A DNA stretch of 22,510 nucleotides from Euperipatoides rowelli (Eukaryota > Onychophora > Udeonychophora > Euonychophora > Peripatopsidae): assembly GCA_003024985.2 (NCBI GenBank), contig PXIH01S0000346.1; one strand, 5' to 3'. This document shows positions 1 to 6,260 of this stretch, piece by piece; position 1 is the first letter of the stretch, and the number at the start of each line of letters is the position of its first letter. The notes beneath the pieces were generated by a model. The model saw only the letters and a program-made list of their open reading frames with translations, did not search any database and was not told the DNA's origin. A program made the translations under genes and the position numbers.

Positions 1-341
1 CTAAAATCAAAATTATCTTTAGCTGAAAAAGAATATACAAAATCTAAAGCTTTCATTTGATTATCTGTTAAATATTTTTCAACAACAAAATGCATTACAT
101 TCTCTGATGATTTATATTTTTGTGAAAAAGTCTTAAGAGGCAAGAAAAGCTTATAAAATCCATGCAAAACCTTAGCAAATTGTAGATAAACTTGTACCTT
201 AGAAGCATTAAAAAATTTATTAGATCTACTTAACTCATTTTTGATTTCTTTTAGTTTTTTTTGTTTTATTTTGCCTGGTGTGAGTTCTTTATAAAAAAAA
301 GAAAGCACATATTCAAATAACCCCAACTTATCAAACTCCAT
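1..341 (-). CDS. Hypothetical protein, N-terminal part (runs off the left edge)
   Basis: An open frame reads from an ATG at 341 leftwards to base 1 with no stop, giving 113 residues of an incomplete protein. It begins MEFDKLGLFEYVLSFFYKEL and then has a strongly basic stretch rich in Lys, followed by helical, Phe- and Lys-rich sequence. No signal peptide or clear membrane segment is visible, so it is probably cytoplasmic. I do not recognise the family. It is divergent from the lipoprotein gene at 513, and the 171 bp between the two starts is the only room for both promoters. Gene order suggests the counterpart of B31 BB0351 (recalled, not checked). The reading frame is secure over this length; the function is unknown. 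Confidence 0.7.
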   Translation of the reverse strand, partial: MEFDKLGLFEYVLSFFYKELTPGKIKQKKLKEIKNELSRSNKFFNASKVQVYLQFAKVLHGFYKLFLPLKTFSQKYKSSENVMHFVVEKYLTDNQMKALDFVYSFSAKDNFDF

Positions 342-393
342 TTAATTATATAGTTTATTCAGTAAAAAAATCTACTAACTGTAAAAATCAAAC

Positions 394-399
394 ATTATA
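394..399 (-). promoter_or_regulatory. Candidate -10 box for the leftward gene
   Basis: On the minus strand this reads TATAAT, 52 bp upstream of the ATG at 341. No good -35 hexamer lies at the usual spacing. The whole 342-512 gap is AT-rich and otherwise featureless. Confidence 0.35.
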
Positions 400-492
400 T
401 TGCTCACAAAGTATAACACTTTTACACAAAATAAACAAGTTTTATATTATTTTTTACTTTTTAACTAGCTGCTAAAAAATAGAAATTTGTTA

Positions 493-498
493 TATAAT
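493..498 (+). promoter_or_regulatory. Candidate -10 box directly before the lipoprotein gene
   Basis: TATAAT lies 14 bp before the ATG at 513, and an overlapping reading is TGT followed by TATATA (488-496), an extended -10. Transcription would start near 505 and leave a leader of only about 8 nt, with no proper Shine-Dalgarno. No convincing -35 is seen. Confidence 0.4.
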
Positions 499-512
499 TG
501 AGATTAAAATTT

Positions 513-1631
513 ATGAAAAAAGAATTCTTTGTATTGGCTTTAATTTTAACTCTAACTAACTGTTCTAAACAAAATATAATTGTTCTAACTGATAACAAAA
601 TAATTCCTTTGTATATTAATTTCTTCAATATTCAAAATAAAGAAAATTTTATTATTAAATATCGTAAAGTAATCAATACAAACACCTTAAACGATGAAAA
701 TCCTGATATAGTAATTTCTAAAAATATTAATAAAATCTCTTCAATAAAGTACTTCACAAGCATTGTGAAGTACTACAACCCTGATTATTCTTTTCTTTAT
801 AATATTTCAAGCACATATGAAAATAAAATAATTCCCTTAAATTTTAATTTTCCAATCTTAATATATAAAAATAATTATAATTTCAATAAATATATTGACA
901 CAAGTTATATTAAATCCTTGTATCAACAATTTAAAGAAGAAAAAAAAATATTTATCTCTCCTTTAATTAGCAAAAACTTATTTTATGTAATTTCCCAACT
1001 AAATCAGGTAAAATTTAGAGAGACCAAAGATGGACTAACATATAATAAAAAGCAGTTAAATGAAGTATTGAACTATTTTCAATCTGTCTTTGACAGTAAA
1101 GAACTAAATATTCATACAGATTTTAAAGAAAAATATGATTATTTACACTCTGCAAAGATATTACTTGCACGTAAAAGCAAGTTAGTAGCTATAATTGAGA
1201 ATTCATCTTATTTTTATAATCTACAAGACAGTACAAAAAAAAAGCTAAAATTCTCATATCTAAAAGATCATGATCAAAGATTAATCATATCAGATATAAC
1301 ATTTCTAGGTATAAAAAAAGTATCATCAGTAATTGAAAAATTTATAATATGGTTTTTAAAGGAAAAAAATCAAGAAGAATTAATGATTACACAAAAAACT
1401 AATAAATTTGAATTTCTTAGTTTTCTAGATGGATTTACAATATATAAAAACCTAAATTTGAAAATTAAAAAAGATATTGAAGAAATTCCTGCCTCACTAA
1501 TAGATGATAGCATAATCATGAAAGATACTTACATTCAAAACCTACAAACCATGGAACAAGAAAACGAAAACATTAACAACTGGTTTGTTAAACAAATCAA
1601 AAATGAAAAAGAAGAAATGGAATTAAAATAA
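513..1631 (+). CDS. Putative lipoprotein, possibly solute-binding-protein-like
   Basis: A 372-residue exported protein. Residues 1-16 are a short signal peptide (MKK, then a hydrophobic core) ending in L-T-N-C, a spirochaete-style lipobox with lipidated Cys17. The mature part is rich in Lys, Asn and Ile. Its start has the feel of an extracellular solute-binding domain: a beta strand (IIVLTDNK), then a helix, then PDIVIS. That resemblance is weak and I would not assign a ligand. I chose the ATG at 513 over the in-frame TTG at 498 because the signal peptide starts there and the TTG overlaps a TATAAT box. The gene is convergent with the membrane-protein gene ending at 1634, only 2 bp away. By gene order it corresponds to the B31 lipoprotein BB0352 (from memory). 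A 12-bp-arm inverted repeat lies inside it at 748-774. Confidence 0.75.
   Translation: MKKEFFVLALILTLTNCSKQNIIVLTDNKIIPLYINFFNIQNKENFIIKYRKVINTNTLNDENPDIVISKNINKISSIKYFTSIVKYYNPDYSFLYNISSTYENKIIPLNFNFPILIYKNNYNFNKYIDTSYIKSLYQQFKEEKKIFISPLISKNLFYVISQLNQVKFRETKDGLTYNKKQLNEVLNYFQSVFDSKELNIHTDFKEKYDYLHSAKILLARKSKLVAIIENSSYFYNLQDSTKKKLKFSYLKDHDQRLIISDITFLGIKKVSSVIEKFIIWFLKEKNQEELMITQKTNKFEFLSFLDGFTIYKNLNLKIKKDIEEIPASLIDDSIIMKDTYIQNLQTMEQENENINNWFVKQIKNEKEEMELK
748..774. repeat. Perfect inverted repeat inside the lipoprotein gene
   Basis: Arms AGTACTTCACAA (748-759) and TTGTGAAGTACT (763-774) are exact reverse complements around the loop GCA. The arms are richer in G+C than the sequence around them. 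In the protein they encode K-Y-F-T-S-I-V-K-Y-Y, a near mirror. The stem can form in the mRNA or as a DNA cruciform. Confidence 0.9.
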
Positions 1632-1633
1632 GG

Positions 1634-3424
1634 TTAATTATTACTTTTATATGATGCTTTTATTATTAAAAGCATCATAGTGAATAAAATAACAATCATA
1701 ATAAAAACTGTTAAATACAAATCTTTAAACATCACAATAAGAAAAGACAATAAAACAATTAAAAAATACTTTACTATAACATTAATTATATATGATAAAA
1801 AAACTATAATAAGAGCAACAAGAAAAATAAAAAATTTAGATTTAAAAAAACAATCTATTTTAAAAGCCATAAAGATTGCTAAAATACCAATGAACATAGA
1901 AAAAATAGGAGCTATTAATATAGCTATGCTTTCTGCTAAAATAGAAATTTTCTTTAAGTTAAACATATCAATATTATTAAAAATCTTAAATAAGTCTTGC
2001 ACTTTTAAGAAAAAATTATACTCATCTGCATCAGAAAAAAGTTGTAATTTATTTTCACTATCATTTAATTTTATTACCTCTAACTTATTAGAATCGAAAA
2101 ATTTTGAAGATACGAGCACAGTGTTCTTTGTTAAAGAACTAGAAAACTCATATTTATTCAAAACATTTTGGTATACAGTATTATTTTCTAGAGTAGCATA
2201 TGGAATCCTTATGTGATAAACGATATTACCTTTGTTATTAAAACTTAAAAGCTCAAAATTTTTAATAATCTTAACACCACCATAATTTATAAGCTTTTGC
2301 ATATAAATATAGCTATAAAAATTCTTTACATCTTTATGTAAGAAAAAAATATTATTTATACTATAATGCTCAAAGTAACTTTCAATCTCATCAAGAAAAA
2401 AATATTGATTTCTAAGTCTATTTAAAGCCTTATTTTTGTAATAATTAAGTTCATTATCATTAGGATAAAGCTTGCTAAGTTCTAGAAATCCATAATAAGC
2501 CTTTTGATAATTTTCAGTCTGCAAATATACAAAATTCTCATGTTTTTTCTTAAGGAACTTTTGTCTTAGCTCTTGAGCTACATTTTTATTTTCTTTAATA
2601 TAGCCTAAAGACAAGGCTAATAAATTTTCTAAGGTAGCATCCTTAGTAAAGCTATATCCAATATAAGCAAAGTAATTTGCTGTATAATAATCCTCTTTTT
2701 CTAAAAATATTGTCACTATAGCAATAAGATCTTCTTTTGTTAAATTTTTATATTCATACTTCCTTAATAGCTCTTTATGCTTAGCAAGTTTAATATCATA
2801 TTTAGGCATCTTAGCATGCTGTGACTTAACTAAATATAACTCCACATTCAGTTCCTCATCTTGAGGATAAATAATTCTCATTTTTTCGTATACTTTAATT
2901 AAATCTTCTAAGAAATTTTGTTTATCTCGTAATATTATTGTAAGCCGTTCTGAAGCCAAAAATTGGCTAGAAGAAAGACTAGCATCTATAAGATTTATCT
3001 TATCAATAAGACTATCTCTTTCTTTACCTAAAGCATTATACCTGTCATAGCTATAATGAAATACATTCTTATATTCAAGCACCGAATACAAGAATGTATT
3101 TATTACTCCTCCAAAAACAAGACCTATTAGAAAAAACAAAAAAATAAAAGATTTAAGATTAGAAAAAAGGTATCCTGTATAATTATTTAAGTAATCTTTT
3201 AACTCTTTTGTTGCAAAAAAGAAAAAATAAATAAAAATAGTAAAAATAAAAAAACTATAAAAATAGTTGTACAAAATTACAAAAATATTTAAAAATATAC
3301 CCAAAATCTTATATTTATTTAAATACTCTACGCTAAACAAATAATTGTATATAAAAAGTATCACTATAAACAAAAACAACAAAATAATAAAATTAATTAA
3401 AAAATTATAAGTCTCTTTTTTCAT
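1634..3424 (-). CDS. Large membrane protein with TPR-like and beta-rich extracytoplasmic domain
   Basis: A 596-residue protein with hydrophobic segments near 8-30, 40-70 and 91-114, a long soluble part (about 115-495), and three or four more segments between 496 and 590. With the N-terminus inside, three helices would place the soluble part outside the inner membrane. Residues about 225-340 look like helical TPR-type repeats (for example a stretch around 300-335 with Y-x-x-A-Y-x-x-F and L-Y-P-N-D). Residues about 380-480 look beta-rich. It is the last gene of the six-gene minus-strand operon, 26 bp after the preceding membrane-protein gene. The ATG has only a weak GAG-type ribosome site. I do not recognise a named family; the layout recalls LptF/LptG permeases but no homology is shown. 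The coding sequence holds two strong hairpins, at 3059-3101 and at its very end (1650-1679). Confidence 0.75.
   Translation of the reverse strand: MKKETYNFLINFIILLFLFIVILFIYNYLFSVEYLNKYKILGIFLNIFVILYNYFYSFFIFTIFIYFFFFATKELKDYLNNYTGYLFSNLKSFIFLFFLIGLVFGGVINTFLYSVLEYKNVFHYSYDRYNALGKERDSLIDKINLIDASLSSSQFLASERLTIILRDKQNFLEDLIKVYEKMRIIYPQDEELNVELYLVKSQHAKMPKYDIKLAKHKELLRKYEYKNLTKEDLIAIVTIFLEKEDYYTANYFAYIGYSFTKDATLENLLALSLGYIKENKNVAQELRQKFLKKKHENFVYLQTENYQKAYYGFLELSKLYPNDNELNYYKNKALNRLRNQYFFLDEIESYFEHYSINNIFFLHKDVKNFYSYIYMQKLINYGGVKIIKNFELLSFNNKGNIVYHIRIPYATLENNTVYQNVLNKYEFSSSLTKNTVLVSSKFFDSNKLEVIKLNDSENKLQLFSDADEYNFFLKVQDLFKIFNNIDMFNLKKISILAESIAILIAPIFSMFIGILAIFMAFKIDCFFKSKFFIFLVALIIVFLSYIINVIVKYFLIVLLSFLIVMFKDLYLTVFIMIVILFTMMLLIIKASYKSNN
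1650..1679. repeat. 13-bp perfect hairpin between convergent genes, overlapping the last codons of one
   Basis: Arms TATGATGCTTTTA (1650-1662) and TAAAAGCATCATA (1667-1679) with loop TTAT. It lies 18 nt past the stop of the plus-strand lipoprotein gene and at the same time encodes the last residues (around M-M-L-L-I-I-K-A-S-Y) of the minus-strand membrane protein. There is no T-run on either side, so it is not a textbook intrinsic terminator. It may still end or protect transcripts from both sides. Confidence 0.85.
3059..3101 (-). repeat. 18-bp hairpin in the membrane-protein mRNA
   Basis: Outer arms AAATACATTCTT (3059-3070) and AAGAATGTATTT (3090-3101) are exact reverse complements, and the inner arms TATTC (3072-3076) and GAATA (3084-3088) continue the stem around a 7-nt loop. 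The one unmatched position (A3071/C3089) becomes a G-U wobble in the minus-strand mRNA, so the sense transcript has an unbroken 18-bp stem. It encodes residues about 108-122, where the third membrane helix passes into the soluble domain. Confidence 0.85.
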
Positions 3425-3443
3425 AAGTTCTCAAATTATCTTA

Positions 3444-3462
3444 GATCATATTATATATGATC
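3444..3462 (-). repeat. Hairpin across the stop codon between two membrane-protein genes
   Basis: Arms GATCATAT (3444-3451) and ATATGATC (3455-3462) around a 3-nt loop. It overlaps the stop (3451-3453) of the upstream gene and sits about 20 nt before the next start at 3424. It is a possible RNA-processing, attenuation or translation-coupling element within the operon. Confidence 0.6.
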
Positions 3463-4389
3463 CTCATTTATTATTCTTAATTTATCTATCAAAAATCCAA
3501 ACAGATAAGTTGACATAAAAGTCAGTACACAAAAAACAAAAGGCACATAAACTGAAAAACTATTACTACCTCTTGTTAGAATATTAAAATTATTTAAAAG
3601 ATAATATACATAGATCCTGTAAACCCTGAAAAATAGTAGAACTATAACAAGATAAAACAATAAAACAAACCTGTATGAAAAAATTAAATTAAATAAGTAA
3701 GAAAAAGAATACAAAAGCAAAGCAAATCCCAATATGTTCAAGAATAAAGCAAAACCAACTAGAGATAATAAAAATTTCACACTTAATTTTATATCCTCTA
3801 AAAATTTATTAAAAATATAGTTATGGATTATACTATTAACAAATTCTACTGCATTGTAAGTGATTTGATTATTACTTAACAAATTAGGATCAGAATGAAA
3901 ATTAATAAAATTGTCTTCTTTTGTAATATCTATAGTTAAAACCCCGTTAAATCCAAATTTTTCTAGATTTTTACTACAAAAATCAATAGAACTTGAAGAA
4001 TAGTGAATTATTCCACAACTAAGATTTCGTGCAACATTTCTATTAATTTTATTAAAATAATTTTTAAAGTGATAAGCAGCTAAAAATCCACAAAATGAAT
4101 ATAAAATTATAAAAATAAAGACTATAAAATAAAACAATGAAAATGGATTATTAGATTTAAGTACCTCAATCCTCAGAGGCATTGAAATTTTAATAAATGT
4201 TAAAGCCAAAGAGAGAGGAAAAGAATACATGTAAGCCTGATAATAAATTTCATAATTTAAAATAGTAACATTTTCATATAAAAGCTTAAAATGCAAGTAA
4301 AAAGCCATTACAAAAACAAAAGATAATAATAAAAATAAGAAAATAAATCTATATATCAATACATAAATTAGTCTAATATTATCTAACAC
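3451..4389 (-). CDS. Membrane protein with 3+3 helix layout, LptF/LptG-like in outline
   Basis: A 312-residue protein with six hydrophobic segments near 13-35, 52-70, 84-107, 203-233, 238-262 and 279-302, with a soluble region of about 95 residues (108-202) between the two triplets. The start is GTG at 4389, supported by an AGGA about 8 nt upstream; the first internal Met is at residue 28, inside the first helix. Residues 55-80 (S-F-P-L-S-L-A-L, then P-L-R-I-E-V-L-K) resemble the second helix and following E-x-x-x-L segment of the YjgP/YjgQ (LptF/LptG) permease family. The protein is shorter than that family's roughly 360 residues and I hold the match loosely. It follows ltpA by 24 bp and precedes the larger membrane-protein gene by 26 bp, so the two products may pair. 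Confidence 0.7.
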   Translation of the reverse strand: MLDNIRLIYVLIYRFIFLFLLLSFVFVMAFYLHFKLLYENVTILNYEIYYQAYMYSFPLSLALTFIKISMPLRIEVLKSNNPFSLFYFIVFIFIILYSFCGFLAAYHFKNYFNKINRNVARNLSCGIIHYSSSSIDFCSKNLEKFGFNGVLTIDITKEDNFINFHSDPNLLSNNQITYNAVEFVNSIIHNYIFNKFLEDIKLSVKFLLSLVGFALFLNILGFALLLYSFSYLFNLIFSYRFVLLFYLVIVLLFFRVYRIYVYYLLNNFNILTRGSNSFSVYVPFVFCVLTFMSTYLFGFLIDKLRIINEDHI

Positions 4390-4413
4390 AGATTTTTTCC
4401 TAATTAAAAAAAC

Positions 4414-4899
4414 TTATAAAGTATCATTACTAGATAAAACTTCTTTCATTTTCTGCCTAGTTTCTTCAAAACTAATTTGCAAAGCTAAACTAATTTCATG
4501 CTCCAAGATTGATTCAAAATCATTTAGAATCTTCTTCTCATAGAAAGGTAATTCTTTATGAATAGATTTCTTATACAAAAATTTATAGAGCCTAGCTGTA
4601 TCAAAAATATCACTTTTTTTAAAAAAATCCTGGCCATAGTCTTTTATCTTCTTCATTTCTAGAAAGTCATTAGAATCTCTAATAATAGCAAAAACTTCAG
4701 GAATTCTTTCTTTACTTACCAAAGCTCTAATGCCAAGTTCATTCATTTTATCCACAGGCACCATGAAAGTCATTTCACTAAAAGGAAAGTATATCTCATA
4801 ATAATCGATTTTTTCGCCTTTAAATTCTTTATTTTGAATATTCTTAATCCTTCCAACACCTTGCATTGGATAAACTACAGCTTGATCTACATGGAACAT
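4414..4899 (-). CDS. ltpA: CarD/CdnL-family RNA polymerase-binding regulator
   Basis: A 161-residue protein starting MFHVDQAVVYPMQGVGRIKN, the hallmark of the CarD N-terminal RNA-polymerase-interaction domain (Tudor-like, about residues 1-70). It is followed by a helical C-terminal domain, which in the family contacts promoter DNA near the -10. The start is ATG 4899: it has a strong GGAAGG 7 nt upstream and opens the domain exactly, whereas the upstream in-frame ATG at 4935 would lie inside the preceding gene. In B. burgdorferi the CarD-like protein BB0355 has been described as LtpA, linked to low-temperature and tick-phase control; this is recalled knowledge. It lies mid-operon, 22 bp after the WecG-like gene and 24 bp before a membrane-protein gene. 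Confidence 0.9.
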   Translation of the reverse strand: MFHVDQAVVYPMQGVGRIKNIQNKEFKGEKIDYYEIYFPFSEMTFMVPVDKMNELGIRALVSKERIPEVFAIIRDSNDFLEMKKIKDYGQDFFKKSDIFDTARLYKFLYKKSIHKELPFYEKKILNDFESILEHEISLALQISFEETRQKMKEVLSSNDTL

Positions 4900-4921
4900 T
4901 ATTTTCCTTCCTTTGATAAAT

Positions 4922-5515
4922 CTACAAAAAAACACTTAAGTTTGTTCGTATCCTAAATTTATTGACATAAAACAACCCCTTTAAGTAAGCACCATCACAA
5001 AAACTTACTATCACACTAGGAGTTAATTTATTAATATTTTTAAAAAATTCCTCATTTCTTTTTTTTACAGCCTTAATATCATAATACCCAATAAAATTAA
5101 TTTCCGTATAAGACTCCTTTAATCTCAAAAAATGCCTTTTTGCAAAACTTTTATCTTTATCTATAATATAACATGTTTTGTCTGTATTGCCTAGTATATC
5201 AATTAATATCATAAGCAATGAATTTGAATCAAAATATCCTATGTCTACTTTTTTTAACAGACTAAAAAAAAATCTTAAAACTCCAGAATTTGGTAATACT
5301 AAAGAAGAAGCATCAATAAATTTCCTATATTTATAGGAACAACAAGCCTTAATAAACATTCTAAAATTTATGAACACTACTATTGAATGATAAGGATAAG
5401 ATGAGAGATAGTTAAACCTATTAATAACATCCTTATGCGTCCTAAATACATCTACAGGAACTCCAAGAAAATAAATCCTATCGGGTCTTGAATATATTTT
5501 TTTTAAATTAGCCAT
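4922..5515 (-). CDS. Degenerate WecG/TagA/CpsF-family glycosyltransferase
   Basis: A 197-residue protein. Residues 15-85 follow the family opening: F-L-G-V-P-V-D (16-22), a strand ending in F-I-N (48-50), and L-P-N-S-G (74-78) where active members have P-D-G. Residues about 116-145 match the segment that usually holds a nucleotide-binding Gly loop, here Y-I-I-D-K-D. P-S-V-I-V-S-F-C-D-G (166-175) sits where members have Pro-Asp...Gly-x-Pro-x-Gln-Glu. So the catalytic Asp is Asn and the G-P-QE motif is gone. Family members are usually about 240-250 residues, so the C-terminal membrane-docking part with key Arg residues is missing too. The ATG at 5515 overlaps the end of rsmE by 8 bp and has GAGG 6 nt upstream, which suggests coupled translation. 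Transfer activity is unlikely; a retained non-enzymatic role or slow decay is possible. Confidence 0.7.
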   Translation of the reverse strand: MANLKKIYSRPDRIYFLGVPVDVFRTHKDVINRFNYLSSYPYHSIVVFINFRMFIKACCSYKYRKFIDASSLVLPNSGVLRFFFSLLKKVDIGYFDSNSLLMILIDILGNTDKTCYIIDKDKSFAKRHFLRLKESYTEINFIGYYDIKAVKKRNEEFFKNINKLTPSVIVSFCDGAYLKGLFYVNKFRIRTNLSVFL

Positions 5516-6236
5516 TCTCAACCTCAAACAATGCTTTAAAGTAAGCCAAAGAATAAATAATCGCTGTTTTCGACCTTAGAACAGTAGTATTAAACCTTAC
5601 AAAATTAAACTTCTTAGTTATGAAAAAACTTAATTCTTGTTTAGAAAAACCTCCTTCAGGGCCAAGCAAAATTCCAATTTCACATGACAGTTTAGGTTTA
5701 ACTTCCTGCTTCAAAATATTCTCCTGATGAGCCACAAAATATTGAACACTTTCATCATAACAAATATCATAGAAGCTACAATAAAAATTCAACTTGGGAA
5801 TAATATTATTTCCACTCTGCTGCAAAGCACTTTCTATTATTTTTAAAAATCTTGCATTTTTATGAGAAAAATTATTATTACAAAAATCCACAACAGAATG
5901 TTCTGCCTTGACTATATTTATTGAATTAACTCCAAGCTCAGTAAGTTCTCTTATTGATGAATCTAGCTGCTTTCCTTTCAACATAGAAACATAAACATTA
6001 ATTTTAAAGTCCAAATTATTTAGTTCACTTTTATTTAATGTAGAAAGTATTACTTTAGTATTTTCTATTTTTTCAATCTTAACATACCTAATTTCTTTAT
6101 TTTTAAAAAGGACATCAAAACAGGTTTTTTCTTTTAATCTTCTAACATTAACAAGATAATGATACACTTTAGCATTATCAATAATAATAATATCATCATT
6201 AACAATGCAACTTAAGTCCAATACTAACTGTTTCAC
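5508..6236 (-). CDS. rsmE: 16S rRNA m3U1498 methyltransferase RsmE
   Basis: A 242-residue SPOUT-fold methyltransferase that uses S-adenosylmethionine to methylate N3 of U1498 in 16S rRNA. Visible marks: an N-terminal PUA-like domain with H-Y-L-V-N-V-R-R-L-K (26-35), R-E-L-T-E-L-G-V (96-103), L-L-G-P-E-G-G-F (190-197) for the cofactor knot, and V-L-R-S-K-T-A (219-225), the usual LR-x-x-TA. In the Q-Q-S-G-N-N segment (139-144) the usual Arg after S-G is Asn, a mild departure. The start is GTG 6236, which gives the normal N-terminus M-K-Q-L-V-L-D; its ribosome site is poor. It follows ctpA by 24 bp and overlaps the next gene by 8 bp. Confidence 0.88.
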   Translation of the reverse strand: MKQLVLDLSCIVNDDIIIIDNAKVYHYLVNVRRLKEKTCFDVLFKNKEIRYVKIEKIENTKVILSTLNKSELNNLDFKINVYVSMLKGKQLDSSIRELTELGVNSINIVKAEHSVVDFCNNNFSHKNARFLKIIESALQQSGNNIIPKLNFYCSFYDICYDESVQYFVAHQENILKQEVKPKLSCEIGILLGPEGGFSKQELSFFITKKFNFVRFNTTVLRSKTAIIYSLAYFKALFEVENG

Positions 6237-6260
6237 TTTAAACTTAAAAATAAATTATTA

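Noticed and set aside
498-512. TTG at 498 as the start of the lipoprotein
   Set aside because: It overlaps the TATAAT box and would put five residues before a normal M-K-K signal peptide; ATG 513 fits better.
1680-2216. 178-codon plus-strand open frame
   Set aside because: Lies antisense within the long membrane-protein gene, starts at GTG without a ribosome site, and reads as low-complexity Lys/Ile sequence.
4900-4935. ATG at 4935 as the start of ltpA
   Set aside because: It lies inside the preceding gene and adds 12 residues before the conserved CarD opening; ATG 4899 has the strong GGAAGG site.
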